DNA of 20,349 nt. It comes from a virus. The position numbers and the translations under genes are program-made. The notes beneath the pieces were generated by a model that was given only the letters and a program-made list of their open reading frames with translations, was not told the DNA's origin and did no database searches. Below are positions 7,561 to 14,757 of the stretch, piece by piece (positions within the stretch are counted from its first letter, which is position 1; each line of letters starts with the position of its first letter). The stretch is taken from the IMG/VR virus record IMGVR_UViG_3300043015_000553, positions 1 through 20,349 of that record, one strand, 5' to 3'.

Positions 7561-8041
7561 TATATCTTTTCCTTTTTTCGGGTTGAAAAAAGCTCCTGAT
7601 ACTGTAGAGTATACACTAGATAAGATATACACATATTCAGGGCCTAATGCTCACAAAGCTACTTTAGATGATAAAAACTTGTCTGGCGATTATTTCGCCA
7701 GACTACTTCAAATGAAGAATAGAGTGCGTTTCGATTTTACTTGCAAAAACATTCAAGATATAGTATACTCAAAAGTGAACTGGGGAGTAGACTCCGCAGG
7801 TATAATCCACGACTTGAGCGTACCTCAAGCAGTAGAATGGCAGATAAAACGTGTTAAAAGAAGCAGTAATAATCTAGTATGGCTAGATAAAATATCCTAT
7901 CCTTTTGAAATTAACACTCTAGAAGACTTAAACCTAGACACTAAAGATATGAACGCTGTAGTAGTCTTAATAAATAACGAATGGTATATAAAAGAGTTTA
8001 CTAGTGAAAAAACTATAGATAAAAAAAGAATAACAGTATGA
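7532..8041 (+). CDS. unknown protein between polymerase and SF2 helicase
   Basis: A 169-residue soluble protein with no motif I recognise. The start lies 29 nt inside the polymerase gene and is backed by GGGGAG at 7517-7522, nine nt upstream; the stop overlaps the next ATG (ATGA), so it sits in a translationally coupled polymerase-unknown-helicase string. The N terminus is basic and aromatic (KKNILKLRNISFPFFGLKK), and the C-terminal part contains NAVVVLINNEWYIKEF, which looks like beta strands. No cysteine pair or nuclease motif is seen. Its conserved-looking position suggests a polymerase or helicase accessory factor, but function cannot be assigned. Confidence 0.75.
   Translation: MKKNILKLRNISFPFFGLKKAPDTVEYTLDKIYTYSGPNAHKATLDDKNLSGDYFARLLQMKNRVRFDFTCKNIQDIVYSKVNWGVDSAGIIHDLSVPQAVEWQIKRVKRSSNNLVWLDKISYPFEINTLEDLNLDTKDMNAVVVLINNEWYIKEFTSEKTIDKKRITV
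7681..7703 (+). repeat. 9-bp GC-rich hairpin inside the unknown gene
   Basis: GTCTGGCGA (7681-7689), loop TTATT, TCGCCAGAC (7695-7703): a perfect 9-bp stem in an otherwise AT-rich coding region. No U tract follows, so termination is unlikely; an mRNA processing or stability element is possible. Confidence 0.55.
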
Positions 8042-9324
8042 ACAAAGCTAAAGTAGAATCTATAATAATAGCAGATAAAATATATATAAGTAAGACTGGC
8101 GTAGAAGATGCAGAGCATCTACGAAGTTTATATACCTATCATAATGGCGAAGAGTTTCTTTCTACTATAGAAGAAACTGACGAGTGTTTTATAGTTCCGT
8201 CTAACTCTTACAATAAACTCGAATGGAATTCGATAGAGGATAGACGAAACTTTAAAGCTCTTGACTATAATATCGAATTTAATGGTGTACTAAGACCAGA
8301 ACAGCAAGAAGCTGTAGATAAATTTTTTAATAGAAGCAGGGCTAGAAGTGGTTTATTACAAGCTCCTCCTGGGTGGGGTAAGACTTTTGCCGCGTGTAAT
8401 CTTATAGCTAGAAATAACACACGAACTCTTATATTAGTTCATACTAAACTTCTATTTAGACAATGGCTAAAAGAGTTAGAACAGCAGCTGCCAGATGTTA
8501 AAATCGGTAAAATAGGAGATGGGTTATTTTCTGTAGAAGATATAACCGTAGCTATATACAAAACAGCTTATAATAATTTAGACACTCTTAGAGAAGAGTT
8601 TAGCTGCTTACTAGTAGATGAAGCGCACAAGTGTCCGGCAGACATGTTCTCTACTGTAGTAAACAACATAAACTGTAAAATAAAAATAGCAATAACGGCA
8701 ACTCCTAGAAGAAAAGATGGTAAACACCTATTCTTGCCTGATTATTTTACAGATTATCATATAATAGCAGAAGATTCTAGAGACTTAGTCACTCCTAGTG
8801 TAAAACTTATACCTACAGACTTTAAGTTTGTTATAAGAGACCCAAAAAGAGACTGGGCTAGAGCATTAAACAAGCTGTGCTCTGATGAAGTTTATATAGA
8901 GTTTGTAGCTAACTTAGCTAATAGCTATATTGCTAAAGGCAGATGCCCTCTTATATTAGGTGAGCGAGTACAAATGCTAAAAGACATACAAAGTAGAATA
9001 CCAAATAGTATATGTTTGATAGGTAGCACATCAGAAGAAGAACGTGAAGACGGGTTAGAAGGTTTAGGAACTAAATATAAAGCTATACTATCTACTAAAC
9101 TATTTGATGAAGGTATTAGTTGTCATAGACTAGATACTCTTATATTAACATGCCCTAGCAACAACACTATACAGCTAGAGCAAAGAATTGGGCGTATAGA
9201 AAGGCTTCATCCAGAAGCTCAAGACCCTTTAGTAGTAGATATTCAACTTGTAGGCAACATAGTAAAACGTCAACAAAATAACCGTATATTGTGGTATCAA
9301 AAACGTGGTTACGACATATTTTAA
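8038..9324 (+). CDS. superfamily 2 DNA helicase, T5 D10 / UvsW-like
   Basis: A 428-residue SF2 ATPase predicted to remodel branched DNA during replication and recombination. An upstream Q-like segment (LRPEQQEAVDKF) precedes Walker A APPGWGKT (residues 109-116, K115). Walker B DEAH is at residues 194-197 (LLVDEAHKCPA), motif III is ITATPRRKDG, and motif VI is QLEQRIGRIERLHP. The N-terminal hundred residues are a separate small domain. Order and content fit the T5 D10 helicase, and the family also includes T4 UvsW and XPB-like helicases. The gene is coupled to both neighbours: ATGA overlap upstream, and a 20-nt overlap with the GTG-started gene downstream. Confidence 0.92.
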   Translation: MNKAKVESIIIADKIYISKTGVEDAEHLRSLYTYHNGEEFLSTIEETDECFIVPSNSYNKLEWNSIEDRRNFKALDYNIEFNGVLRPEQQEAVDKFFNRSRARSGLLQAPPGWGKTFAACNLIARNNTRTLILVHTKLLFRQWLKELEQQLPDVKIGKIGDGLFSVEDITVAIYKTAYNNLDTLREEFSCLLVDEAHKCPADMFSTVVNNINCKIKIAITATPRRKDGKHLFLPDYFTDYHIIAEDSRDLVTPSVKLIPTDFKFVIRDPKRDWARALNKLCSDEVYIEFVANLANSYIAKGRCPLILGERVQMLKDIQSRIPNSICLIGSTSEEEREDGLEGLGTKYKAILSTKLFDEGISCHRLDTLILTCPSNNTIQLEQRIGRIERLHPEAQDPLVVDIQLVGNIVKRQQNNRILWYQKRGYDIF

Positions 9325-9736
9325 TTGGGATGAACTTCTAGTACTAGGCAGAAAGGATCTTGCTGCAATATTATGCTTGGCATATGCTCAAACAAATGTG
9401 TATAATGAGTTATCAAGTAAGACAATGTTACGAACTTTAAATATACACCACATACCTAGACATATATTTAACAAAAACTGTTTCTACTTAGATAAACGAG
9501 TAGGGCTGGTATGTTATTACAAAACTAAAGAGCCTCAAAGCTATTTTAGGAATCCAGAGTTTTTATTCTACAATGTGCCTGCAAGAAAAAAGGTTGTATA
9601 CCTAAAAGCACTATCTATGCGCCGCATAAACGAGAATCAAAACTACATACCTAAGAAGTATTTTGAAAACGTAACAGAAAATCCATTTTTAACAATAACA
9701 GACGACAGGATTTATTTTCCTCTCGAATCCCTCTAA
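9305..9736 (+). CDS. unknown basic protein, GTG start
   Basis: A 143-residue protein overlapping the helicase end by 20 nt. The frame begins at GTG 9305; no clear Shine-Dalgarno precedes it, so expression probably depends on translation of the helicase gene, and no better in-frame start exists before the methionine around residue 41. The sequence is basic and tyrosine-rich (KTMLRTLNIHHIPRHIF, CYYKTKEPQSYF), with no recognised catalytic motif or membrane segment. Its place between the SF2 helicase and the ssDNA-binding protein corresponds to T5 D11 by position only. A nucleic-acid-binding accessory factor is plausible but unproven. Confidence 0.65.
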   Translation: MVTTYFNWDELLVLGRKDLAAILCLAYAQTNVYNELSSKTMLRTLNIHHIPRHIFNKNCFYLDKRVGLVCYYKTKEPQSYFRNPEFLFYNVPARKKVVYLKALSMRRINENQNYIPKKYFENVTENPFLTITDDRIYFPLESL

Positions 9737-9785
9737 CGAGGAACCACTATTAAGAACTTATGTTCAACAACCAAGGAGAAGAAAT

Positions 9786-10445
9786 ATGGTAGCTTGGGAT
9801 CAAGCAAAAGGTAAAAAAGCGTCAAATTCAGGTGAGCGTCGAGAAATCAAACGACTAAGCCTAAAAGCAGGCGATACAAAAGTAAGACTAGTAGGTGGCG
9901 TATTGCCCCGTTATACTTACTGGGTAGTTACTAAAGAAGGCCGTAAAATGCCTGTAGAATGTCTTCAGTTTGATAGAGAGACTGAAAGCTTTAATAATAA
10001 CGCAGAAGATCCTATGAAGGAAATTCCAGAAGATGTATATAACGATAAACCTGGTTTTGCGTATGTATGCCAAGTAATTGATAGAGCAGACGGAGAAATT
10101 AAACTATTTGACCTTCGCTCTACTATTTACGCACAGATTGTTGATCTAGCAGTAGACCCAGACTACGGCTCACCCGCTGACCCTGATAACGGGTATGATA
10201 TCACAATCAAAAAAGAAAAAACTGGACCTCTTCCACAAAACGTAAAATACTCTATTCTTCCTGCACGAGGAAACAGCCCTCTTACAGACGAAGAAAGAAG
10301 CCTAGAACTTTATGATTTAGAGAAAATTATAAAGCGTCAATCTTATGATGATCAGAAAAAATGGCTTCTAGAAAATACCAACTATTTTGCTGGTGAAGCT
10401 TCTGACGAGTTTAAGCCAGTAGAGGACGTAGACGATCTAGCATGA
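9786..10445 (+). CDS. single-stranded DNA-binding protein, gp32-like
   Basis: A 219-residue protein that I assign to the phage gp32-like ssDNA-binding group. The N-terminal part is basic (WDQAKGKKASNSGERREIKR), the middle gives an OB-fold-like strand pattern with YVCQVIDRADGEIKLFDL and the characteristic block YAQIVDLAVDPDYGSPADP followed by YDITIKKEKTG, and the C terminus is an acidic tail (EFKPVEDVDDLA) of the kind SSBs use to contact partners. The gene has a near-perfect Shine-Dalgarno, AAGGAG at 9773-9778, seven nt before ATG, and more GC-rich codons than its neighbours, consistent with high demand for an ssDNA coating protein. It lacks the zinc-binding cysteines of T4 gp32. The stop overlaps the next ATG (ATGA). 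Confidence 0.85.
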   Translation: MVAWDQAKGKKASNSGERREIKRLSLKAGDTKVRLVGGVLPRYTYWVVTKEGRKMPVECLQFDRETESFNNNAEDPMKEIPEDVYNDKPGFAYVCQVIDRADGEIKLFDLRSTIYAQIVDLAVDPDYGSPADPDNGYDITIKKEKTGPLPQNVKYSILPARGNSPLTDEERSLELYDLEKIIKRQSYDDQKKWLLENTNYFAGEASDEFKPVEDVDDLA

Positions 10446-11248
10446 AAAAATCATTAACAGATTTGGCTGTTAAGGGTGAAGCTCCAAAACAACAAAGTTT
10501 TGGGGCTTTTACCTCTTTAAACGGCGGGCAAGCCACAGTAGACCTAGAAAAACTTAGAAAACATAATGTCTTTTTTGCTACCCCTTGTTATGGTGGTATG
10601 CTAACAGACCAGTACTTTCTGAGTATGTTTCGTGCTACACAAACTCTTATGCGTCATGGCATTAATTTTAGAATTACAACTCTAAGAAATGAAAGCTTAA
10701 TATCTCGTGCTAGAAACATTCTCACAGCTATGTTTTTAGCTAGTGATTGTACTCATCTAATGTTTATTGACGCAGACATTGAGTTTCAGCCAGATGACAT
10801 TATCAGAGCATTAGCTTATGATAAGCCTATTTTAGCAGGTGCTTACCCTAAAAAAGCACTACCAGTGCAGTATGCTATTAACTTTAAATTTATGGATTCA
10901 GAAAGACGTAAGATTAGAGTAGAAAACGGGGCTGCAGAAGTACTAGATGCTTCTACAGGATTTTTCTTAGTAAAACGTGAAGTGATTGAAAAGATGATTG
11001 CAAATTATCCAGAACTTCATTATCGTAACGATTCTAATATATCTAAAGATCTAGAGAAGTATTGTTATAATCTATGGGATGTGCGTCTTGATCCTAAAGA
11101 TAATCGACTACTTAGTGAAGACTACAGCTTCTGTCGTCGTTGGCAAGAACTAGGCGGAGAGATTTGGTTAGATTTAAATACTAAACTTAACCATGTAGGG
11201 TCTTATACTTTTGAAGGCGATGTATCTAAGATTGTAGGCCAGAGTTAA
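10442..11248 (+). CDS. GT-A fold glycosyltransferase
   Basis: A 268-residue putative sugar-nucleotide-dependent glycosyltransferase. After about 38 divergent residues it has VFFATPCYGG, the SLISRARN segment, the metal-binding DAD at residues 110-112 (MFIDADIEF), DDIIRALAY and PILAGAYPKK, then the acceptor-side STGFFLVKREVIEKM and SEDYSFCRRW motifs typical of family 2-like and related phage enzymes. It is coupled by ATGA to the ssDNA-binding protein. Its position in the replication block suggests DNA or protein modification, but the substrate cannot be told: no hydroxymethylase or other base-modifying gene is in this window. The stop codon is part of the first unit of the downstream tandem repeat, so the C terminus may have been altered when the repeat arose. 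Confidence 0.82.
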   Translation: MKKSLTDLAVKGEAPKQQSFGAFTSLNGGQATVDLEKLRKHNVFFATPCYGGMLTDQYFLSMFRATQTLMRHGINFRITTLRNESLISRARNILTAMFLASDCTHLMFIDADIEFQPDDIIRALAYDKPILAGAYPKKALPVQYAINFKFMDSERRKIRVENGAAEVLDASTGFFLVKREVIEKMIANYPELHYRNDSNISKDLEKYCYNLWDVRLDPKDNRLLSEDYSFCRRWQELGGEIWLDLNTKLNHVGSYTFEGDVSKIVGQS

Positions 11249-11339
11249 CCCCGTGACTAAACTTCGTTTAGAAGCAGTTAACCCGTGACTAAACTTCGTT
11301 TAGAAGCAGTTAACCCGTGACTAAACTTCGTTTAGAATC
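11243..11339 (+). repeat. three tandem 32-nt repeats with a hairpin in each
   Basis: Units lie at 11243-11275 (one extra C), 11276-11307 and 11308-11339, each beginning AGTTAACC and containing GTGACTAAACTTCGTTTAG. The first two are otherwise identical, and the third differs only near its end. Each contains the 6-bp hairpin CTAAAC-TTC-GTTTAG (11257-11271, 11289-11303, 11321-11335). The first unit supplies the stop codon of the glycosyltransferase gene. Near-identity implies recent duplication or ongoing homogenisation. Confidence 0.93.
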
Positions 11340-11570
11340 AGCATAAAAACTAAGCTAGCAGCAGGCACAAAGTGGCCCACTAACAAAAAGCAACTCTGTT
11401 GCTAGCTTATAACGTAATAATAAGATAAACAACTTCGTTGTAGCGTGCACAACCTTTATGTAACTCTGTTACAACGTTTGCGCAAACTGTGCGAGGCTTG
11501 TTCAATATTATTCAATCGCTATATTAATGCTAACTTCGTTAATACTAGCACAGTTTAAAGCGAAAGGCAA
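11249..11570 (+). other. 322-nt non-coding region: array of small hairpins
   Basis: No credible protein gene or tRNA is seen. Besides the three tandem units, four more stems share the core AAC-(TTC or TCT)-GTT: AGCAAC-TCT-GTTGCT (11389-11403), ACAAC-TTC-GTTGT (11429-11441), TGTAAC-TCT-GTTACA (11459-11473) and TAAC-TTC-GTTA (11531-11541). The flanking stem bases differ but stay complementary, which is what selection for structure rather than sequence would leave. Also present are AGTG-GCC-CACT (11371-11381) and the palindrome GTTTGCGCAAAC (11476-11487). None has a U tract. Possible roles are a structured leader or non-coding RNA for the nuclease operon, an RNA-binding-protein platform, or a replication-origin element. 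A poor promoter-like pair (TTGTTC 11498, TATATT 11520) is not convincing. Confidence 0.8.
11351..11409 (+). repeat. 10-bp inverted repeat with a competing inner hairpin
   Basis: TAAGCTAGCA (11351-11360) and TGCTAGCTTA (11400-11409) are exact reverse complements 39 nt apart, enclosing the AGTG-GCC-CACT stem. The 3' arm shares bases 11400-11403 with the local hairpin AGCAAC-TCT-GTTGCT (11389-11403), so the two folds cannot both be complete. Confidence 0.75.
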
Positions 11571-11936
11571 ATGGAAAAAATTCAAGTTACAGAAGATGAT
11601 ATTCTAGTAAAAAGTGTTCTTAAAATGCCAGAAAACACTAATACTATAACTATATATTCAGAAGAAAAGGTGCTAGTATCTATATTACCTGACGGTACTC
11701 ACAAGTTTCATGACGAAAGCAAAATAGACGAAGCAGCTAGAATATTTTGGGCTAGTGTATCTACATATTTCACTCGTATGCAAGATGCTAACTACACGCT
11801 AGTTAGTATAGATGAGTTAGCAGACCTTAAGAAAGATTCTTTAGAACTGCAATGTTTACACGAGGGAGGTGTAGATAACTGGTTAGGATATAGTGAAAGT
11901 TTACAACGAGGAGGATACTTCGACAACTATGATTAA
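11571..11936 (+). CDS. small acidic protein of unknown function
   Basis: A 121-residue protein first in the nuclease operon, right after the hairpin array. GAAAGG at 11562-11567 gives a usable ribosome binding site four nt before ATG. The product is acidic, starting MEKIQVTEDDILVKSV, with a central FWASVSTYFTRMQD segment that reads as a helix, and ends in RGGYFDNYD. No motif, metal site or membrane segment is recognised. Its stop overlaps the start of the SbcD-like gene by eight nt, so the two are translationally linked, and it might act with or regulate the nuclease. That is inferred only from linkage. Confidence 0.75.
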   Translation: MEKIQVTEDDILVKSVLKMPENTNTITIYSEEKVLVSILPDGTHKFHDESKIDEAARIFWASVSTYFTRMQDANYTLVSIDELADLKKDSLELQCLHEGGVDNWLGYSESLQRGGYFDNYD

Positions 11937-12897
11937 AATATTAAGTAGTGCAGATTGGCACATTAATTTACACAAAAAGAAAATACCTTATGCTTGGGCA
12001 GAGCGTAGATTCTTACTGCTATTTGAACGTTTGCGAGATTTAGAGGGTCAGTGCGATGTTCATGTAATCTCTGGCGACTTATTTGATAGAAAACCAGAAA
12101 CTGATGATGTAGCGCTTATACTATCCTATCTAAATTCAGTTACAATTCCTACTATTGTGATACCAGGTAATCATGAAAGCACTCGCAAAGGTCATAGTTT
12201 TTGGGAACACTTTAAGTTAGAAAATACTGTAAAAAATGATTTAGTACATATTCTAACAGGCAATGATAGGGTAAACATCTTAGGTCAAAATTTTCAAGCA
12301 TTTCCTTATGGTAGCGTAGAAACAGACAATCTTCCTGAGTATATGGAGGGAGACATATTAACTACTCATATTCGCGGAGAAGTTCCCCCACATATTACTG
12401 CTGAGTATGACTTTGAAAAACTACGTCCTTGGAAACTTATACTGCTTGGCGATTTACATGAACGTCATCGCTATAAAGACTTTCCAGCTTATTATCCCGG
12501 TTCTCCACTAAATACAAGCTTTGATAGAAATGAAAAGCGTGCTTATGGTGTTGACATAATTGAACTGCGTTCAATAGATGATTATAGCGTTGAGTTTGTA
12601 GACTTAAAGCTACCTAAACTACTTCGTCGTACTATCTCAGCAGGCGAAGAAATGAAGCAAGATGAGTATCATCATGTAGTATATGAAGTCAAAGGTTCTA
12701 TTGATGAGTTAGCAAAAGTGCAAAAGTCAGAACTGTTAGACAAAAAGCTTGCTACTCGTGATGAAAGTGATGCTACTCTTGATTTAAAGAATAAAAACAT
12801 ATATGAGGAGCTTGAAATATATCTTAATCATATAAACATCGCTAATGTAGACGCTGTATTAAAAGTATTTAAAGACACTATAGGAAGTAGACTATGA
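11929..12897 (+). CDS. SbcD/Mre11-like nuclease subunit (T5 D12, T4 gp47 type)
   Basis: A 322-residue calcineurin-like metallophosphoesterase, the nuclease half of an Mre11-Rad50-type complex that trims DNA ends. All five metal motifs are present: SADWHIN (D9, H11), ISGDLFD (D50), IPGNHES (N81, H82), THIRGE (H147) and LGDLHERH (D175, H177). I chose ATG 11929 because the family starts with a strand directly before the first motif (MIKILSSADWHIN). An in-frame GTG at 11893 would add 12 residues; TAGGA lies just before that GTG, while GAGGAGG (11908-11914) sits 14 nt before the ATG, so the start is not fully settled. The stop overlaps the partner gene by ATGA, the usual sbcD-sbcC arrangement. Confidence 0.93.
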   Translation: MIKILSSADWHINLHKKKIPYAWAERRFLLLFERLRDLEGQCDVHVISGDLFDRKPETDDVALILSYLNSVTIPTIVIPGNHESTRKGHSFWEHFKLENTVKNDLVHILTGNDRVNILGQNFQAFPYGSVETDNLPEYMEGDILTTHIRGEVPPHITAEYDFEKLRPWKLILLGDLHERHRYKDFPAYYPGSPLNTSFDRNEKRAYGVDIIELRSIDDYSVEFVDLKLPKLLRRTISAGEEMKQDEYHHVVYEVKGSIDELAKVQKSELLDKKLATRDESDATLDLKNKNIYEELEIYLNHINIANVDAVLKVFKDTIGSRL

Positions 12898-14720
12898 ACA
12901 CAACGCTAAAACTAATAGAGTTTTCTAATATGTTTAGCTATGGTAGCTCTAATAACCTATTGCTAGATAAAAATAAGATAACTCAGCTTACTGCTCAGAA
13001 TGGTAGCGGTAAAAGCTCGATAGCCTTAATTCTTCAAGAAATACTCTATAATAAAAACATAAAAGGAGTAAAGAAAGGCGATATTCTAAACCGATGGTCA
13101 AACTCTAAAAACTGGAAAGGTGCTGTTGAGTTTGATACCGACGATAACTCTTACAGAGTAGAAGTACAGCGAACAGGTGCGTCTACAAAAGTCAAGCTGT
13201 TAGAGAACGGAATAGATATTTCTGAACATAAGGTTTTAGATACTTATAAAAAAATCAACTCTATAATCGGTCTTGATTTTGAAGTATTCTCACAACTTAC
13301 TTATCAATCATCTACAGACTTGCTAGACTTCTTAAAGGCTACAGACGCTAACCGCAAGAAGTTCTTAATTAATCTATTTAACCTTGAAAAATACCTAGAA
13401 ATAGGCGATAATATTAAGGTAGCATCATCTGCTACAGACAAGCAGTTAAACGAGTTACAAGGTGAGTTACGGTCTGTAGAAGACTTTTTAAACAACACAA
13501 AACTATCTGAACCTCGTGAAGAAAAACCTTTACCAAAGATTGATTCATCTCTATCTGTGCGAATTTCTGAAATAGATAGTGAGCTATCTAACATAACTGA
13601 GATTACAAAGCGTATAGATAAGAACAATATGTACATCTCAGAAAGAGATGAGCTAAGTTTTGATGTTAGTTTACAAGAGCCTGAAGTATATGAGGGTATC
13701 GACGAATTAGAAGTGCTAAAACATGAAAAGATCGGCTTATCTTCAGAACTAAACACTCTTAAGCGTGAAGTTTCTAGTATCAAGATTTTAGATAAATGCC
13801 CTTCTTGTGGTCAAGACATAGACAATAATCATCTTGTAGCTATGAAAGCAAAACTAGACGGTAGCATAAAAGAAAAAGAAAATGAGCTGTTTCTGCTAAA
13901 CCAGTCTATAAGTTCTATGCAAAGAAACTACGATAAATATCAACAAGTATTAGAGCATTACACGTCAAATAGAGATAAGATTCTTAGGTTCGAGCAGCTT
14001 ACACAGCTAATAGATAGTAGTATTCCTACTGAATACCCCAATGCTGATAACTTAAAAGCTGAAAAACAAAAGCTACAGTTAGAGCTAGATTCTCAGCAAG
14101 ATATACAAAAAACTATAATAGACTTTAATAAACAAGTTAGCGCTCATAATGCTAAAATTGAGGCAGTAAAAGAGCAAATTAGCGATTTTAAAGTTAGACA
14201 GGACGATATAAAAAAGGATATACTTAACAAGTCGGATGTAGCTACCTCGCTAAACATACTTAAAAAAGCTTTTAGCACGTCTGGGATCGTAGCATTTAAG
14301 CTTGAAAGTCTCACTAAAGAGTTAGAAACTACTATAAATCAATATCTAGCTTCTTTGAGCGATGGACAGTTTCAAGTAGAGTTTTCTTTAGAAAAAGAAA
14401 AGCTAAATATATCTATAGTAAATAACGGCATAAAATCTCCTATAGAGACAATGTCTGGCGGTGAATTTAGCCGTATACAAACCTCTATTTTATTAGCAAT
14501 TCGTAGTCTTCTATCTAAACTAGGTGGAAGTTCTGTAAACCTGTTGTTCTTAGACGAGATAACAGGCGTTTTAGACGCAGATGGCAAAGAAAAACTTATA
14601 GAAGTGCTACAAGAAGAAGAAAGCTTAAACGTTTTTCTAATCTCTCACGACTTTACACATCCGTTAATACACAAAATTAGTATAACAAAAGAAAATAACA
14701 TAAGTACTATAAATAGCTGA
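12894..14720 (+). CDS. SbcC/Rad50-like ATPase subunit (T5 D13, T4 gp46 type)
   Basis: A 608-residue SMC-type ATPase that partners the preceding nuclease. Walker A is NGSGKSS (K40), the ABC signature is MSGGEFSRIQ followed by a helix, and Walker B is LLFLDEITGVLDADG, with a final switch histidine in FLISHDF. Between the ATPase halves lie two coiled-coil stretches rich in E, K, L and Q, meeting at a zinc hook CPSC (C302, C305) inside KCPSCGQDI. The coiled coil is short compared with bacterial SbcC of about 1000 residues, as in T4 gp46. The complex probably acts on recombination intermediates and DNA ends during genome replication. Coupling through ATGA keeps the subunits in balance. Confidence 0.95.
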   Translation: MNTTLKLIEFSNMFSYGSSNNLLLDKNKITQLTAQNGSGKSSIALILQEILYNKNIKGVKKGDILNRWSNSKNWKGAVEFDTDDNSYRVEVQRTGASTKVKLLENGIDISEHKVLDTYKKINSIIGLDFEVFSQLTYQSSTDLLDFLKATDANRKKFLINLFNLEKYLEIGDNIKVASSATDKQLNELQGELRSVEDFLNNTKLSEPREEKPLPKIDSSLSVRISEIDSELSNITEITKRIDKNNMYISERDELSFDVSLQEPEVYEGIDELEVLKHEKIGLSSELNTLKREVSSIKILDKCPSCGQDIDNNHLVAMKAKLDGSIKEKENELFLLNQSISSMQRNYDKYQQVLEHYTSNRDKILRFEQLTQLIDSSIPTEYPNADNLKAEKQKLQLELDSQQDIQKTIIDFNKQVSAHNAKIEAVKEQISDFKVRQDDIKKDILNKSDVATSLNILKKAFSTSGIVAFKLESLTKELETTINQYLASLSDGQFQVEFSLEKEKLNISIVNNGIKSPIETMSGGEFSRIQTSILLAIRSLLSKLGGSSVNLLFLDEITGVLDADGKEKLIEVLQEEESLNVFLISHDFTHPLIHKISITKENNISTINS

Positions 14721-14757
14721 GGCTTTTTATAGATTATTTTATGCGTAAGGAGAATAT

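Noticed and set aside
8038-9324. Restriction or defence helicase (type I R-subunit-like)
   Set aside because: The size, DEAH and QRIGR motifs with neighbouring replication genes fit a phage SF2 D10/UvsW-type helicase; no nuclease domain is present.
11243-11339. Possible CRISPR array
   Set aside because: The 32-nt units are directly adjacent with no variable spacers, and no cas genes are nearby.
11440-11520. Possible tRNA or tRNA-like gene in the hairpin region
   Set aside because: No acceptor/anticodon/T-arm arrangement could be assembled; the stems are isolated short triloop hairpins.
13304-13783. Long open frame on the minus strand within the SbcC-like gene
   Set aside because: It is the antisense shadow of the coiled-coil coding region; composition is serine-rich low complexity with no motif or ribosome binding site.
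14709-14729. Hairpin plus T run after the SbcC-like gene
   Set aside because: The stem needs a mismatch and only three GC-containing pairs close a 4-nt loop, so it is too weak to call a terminator.
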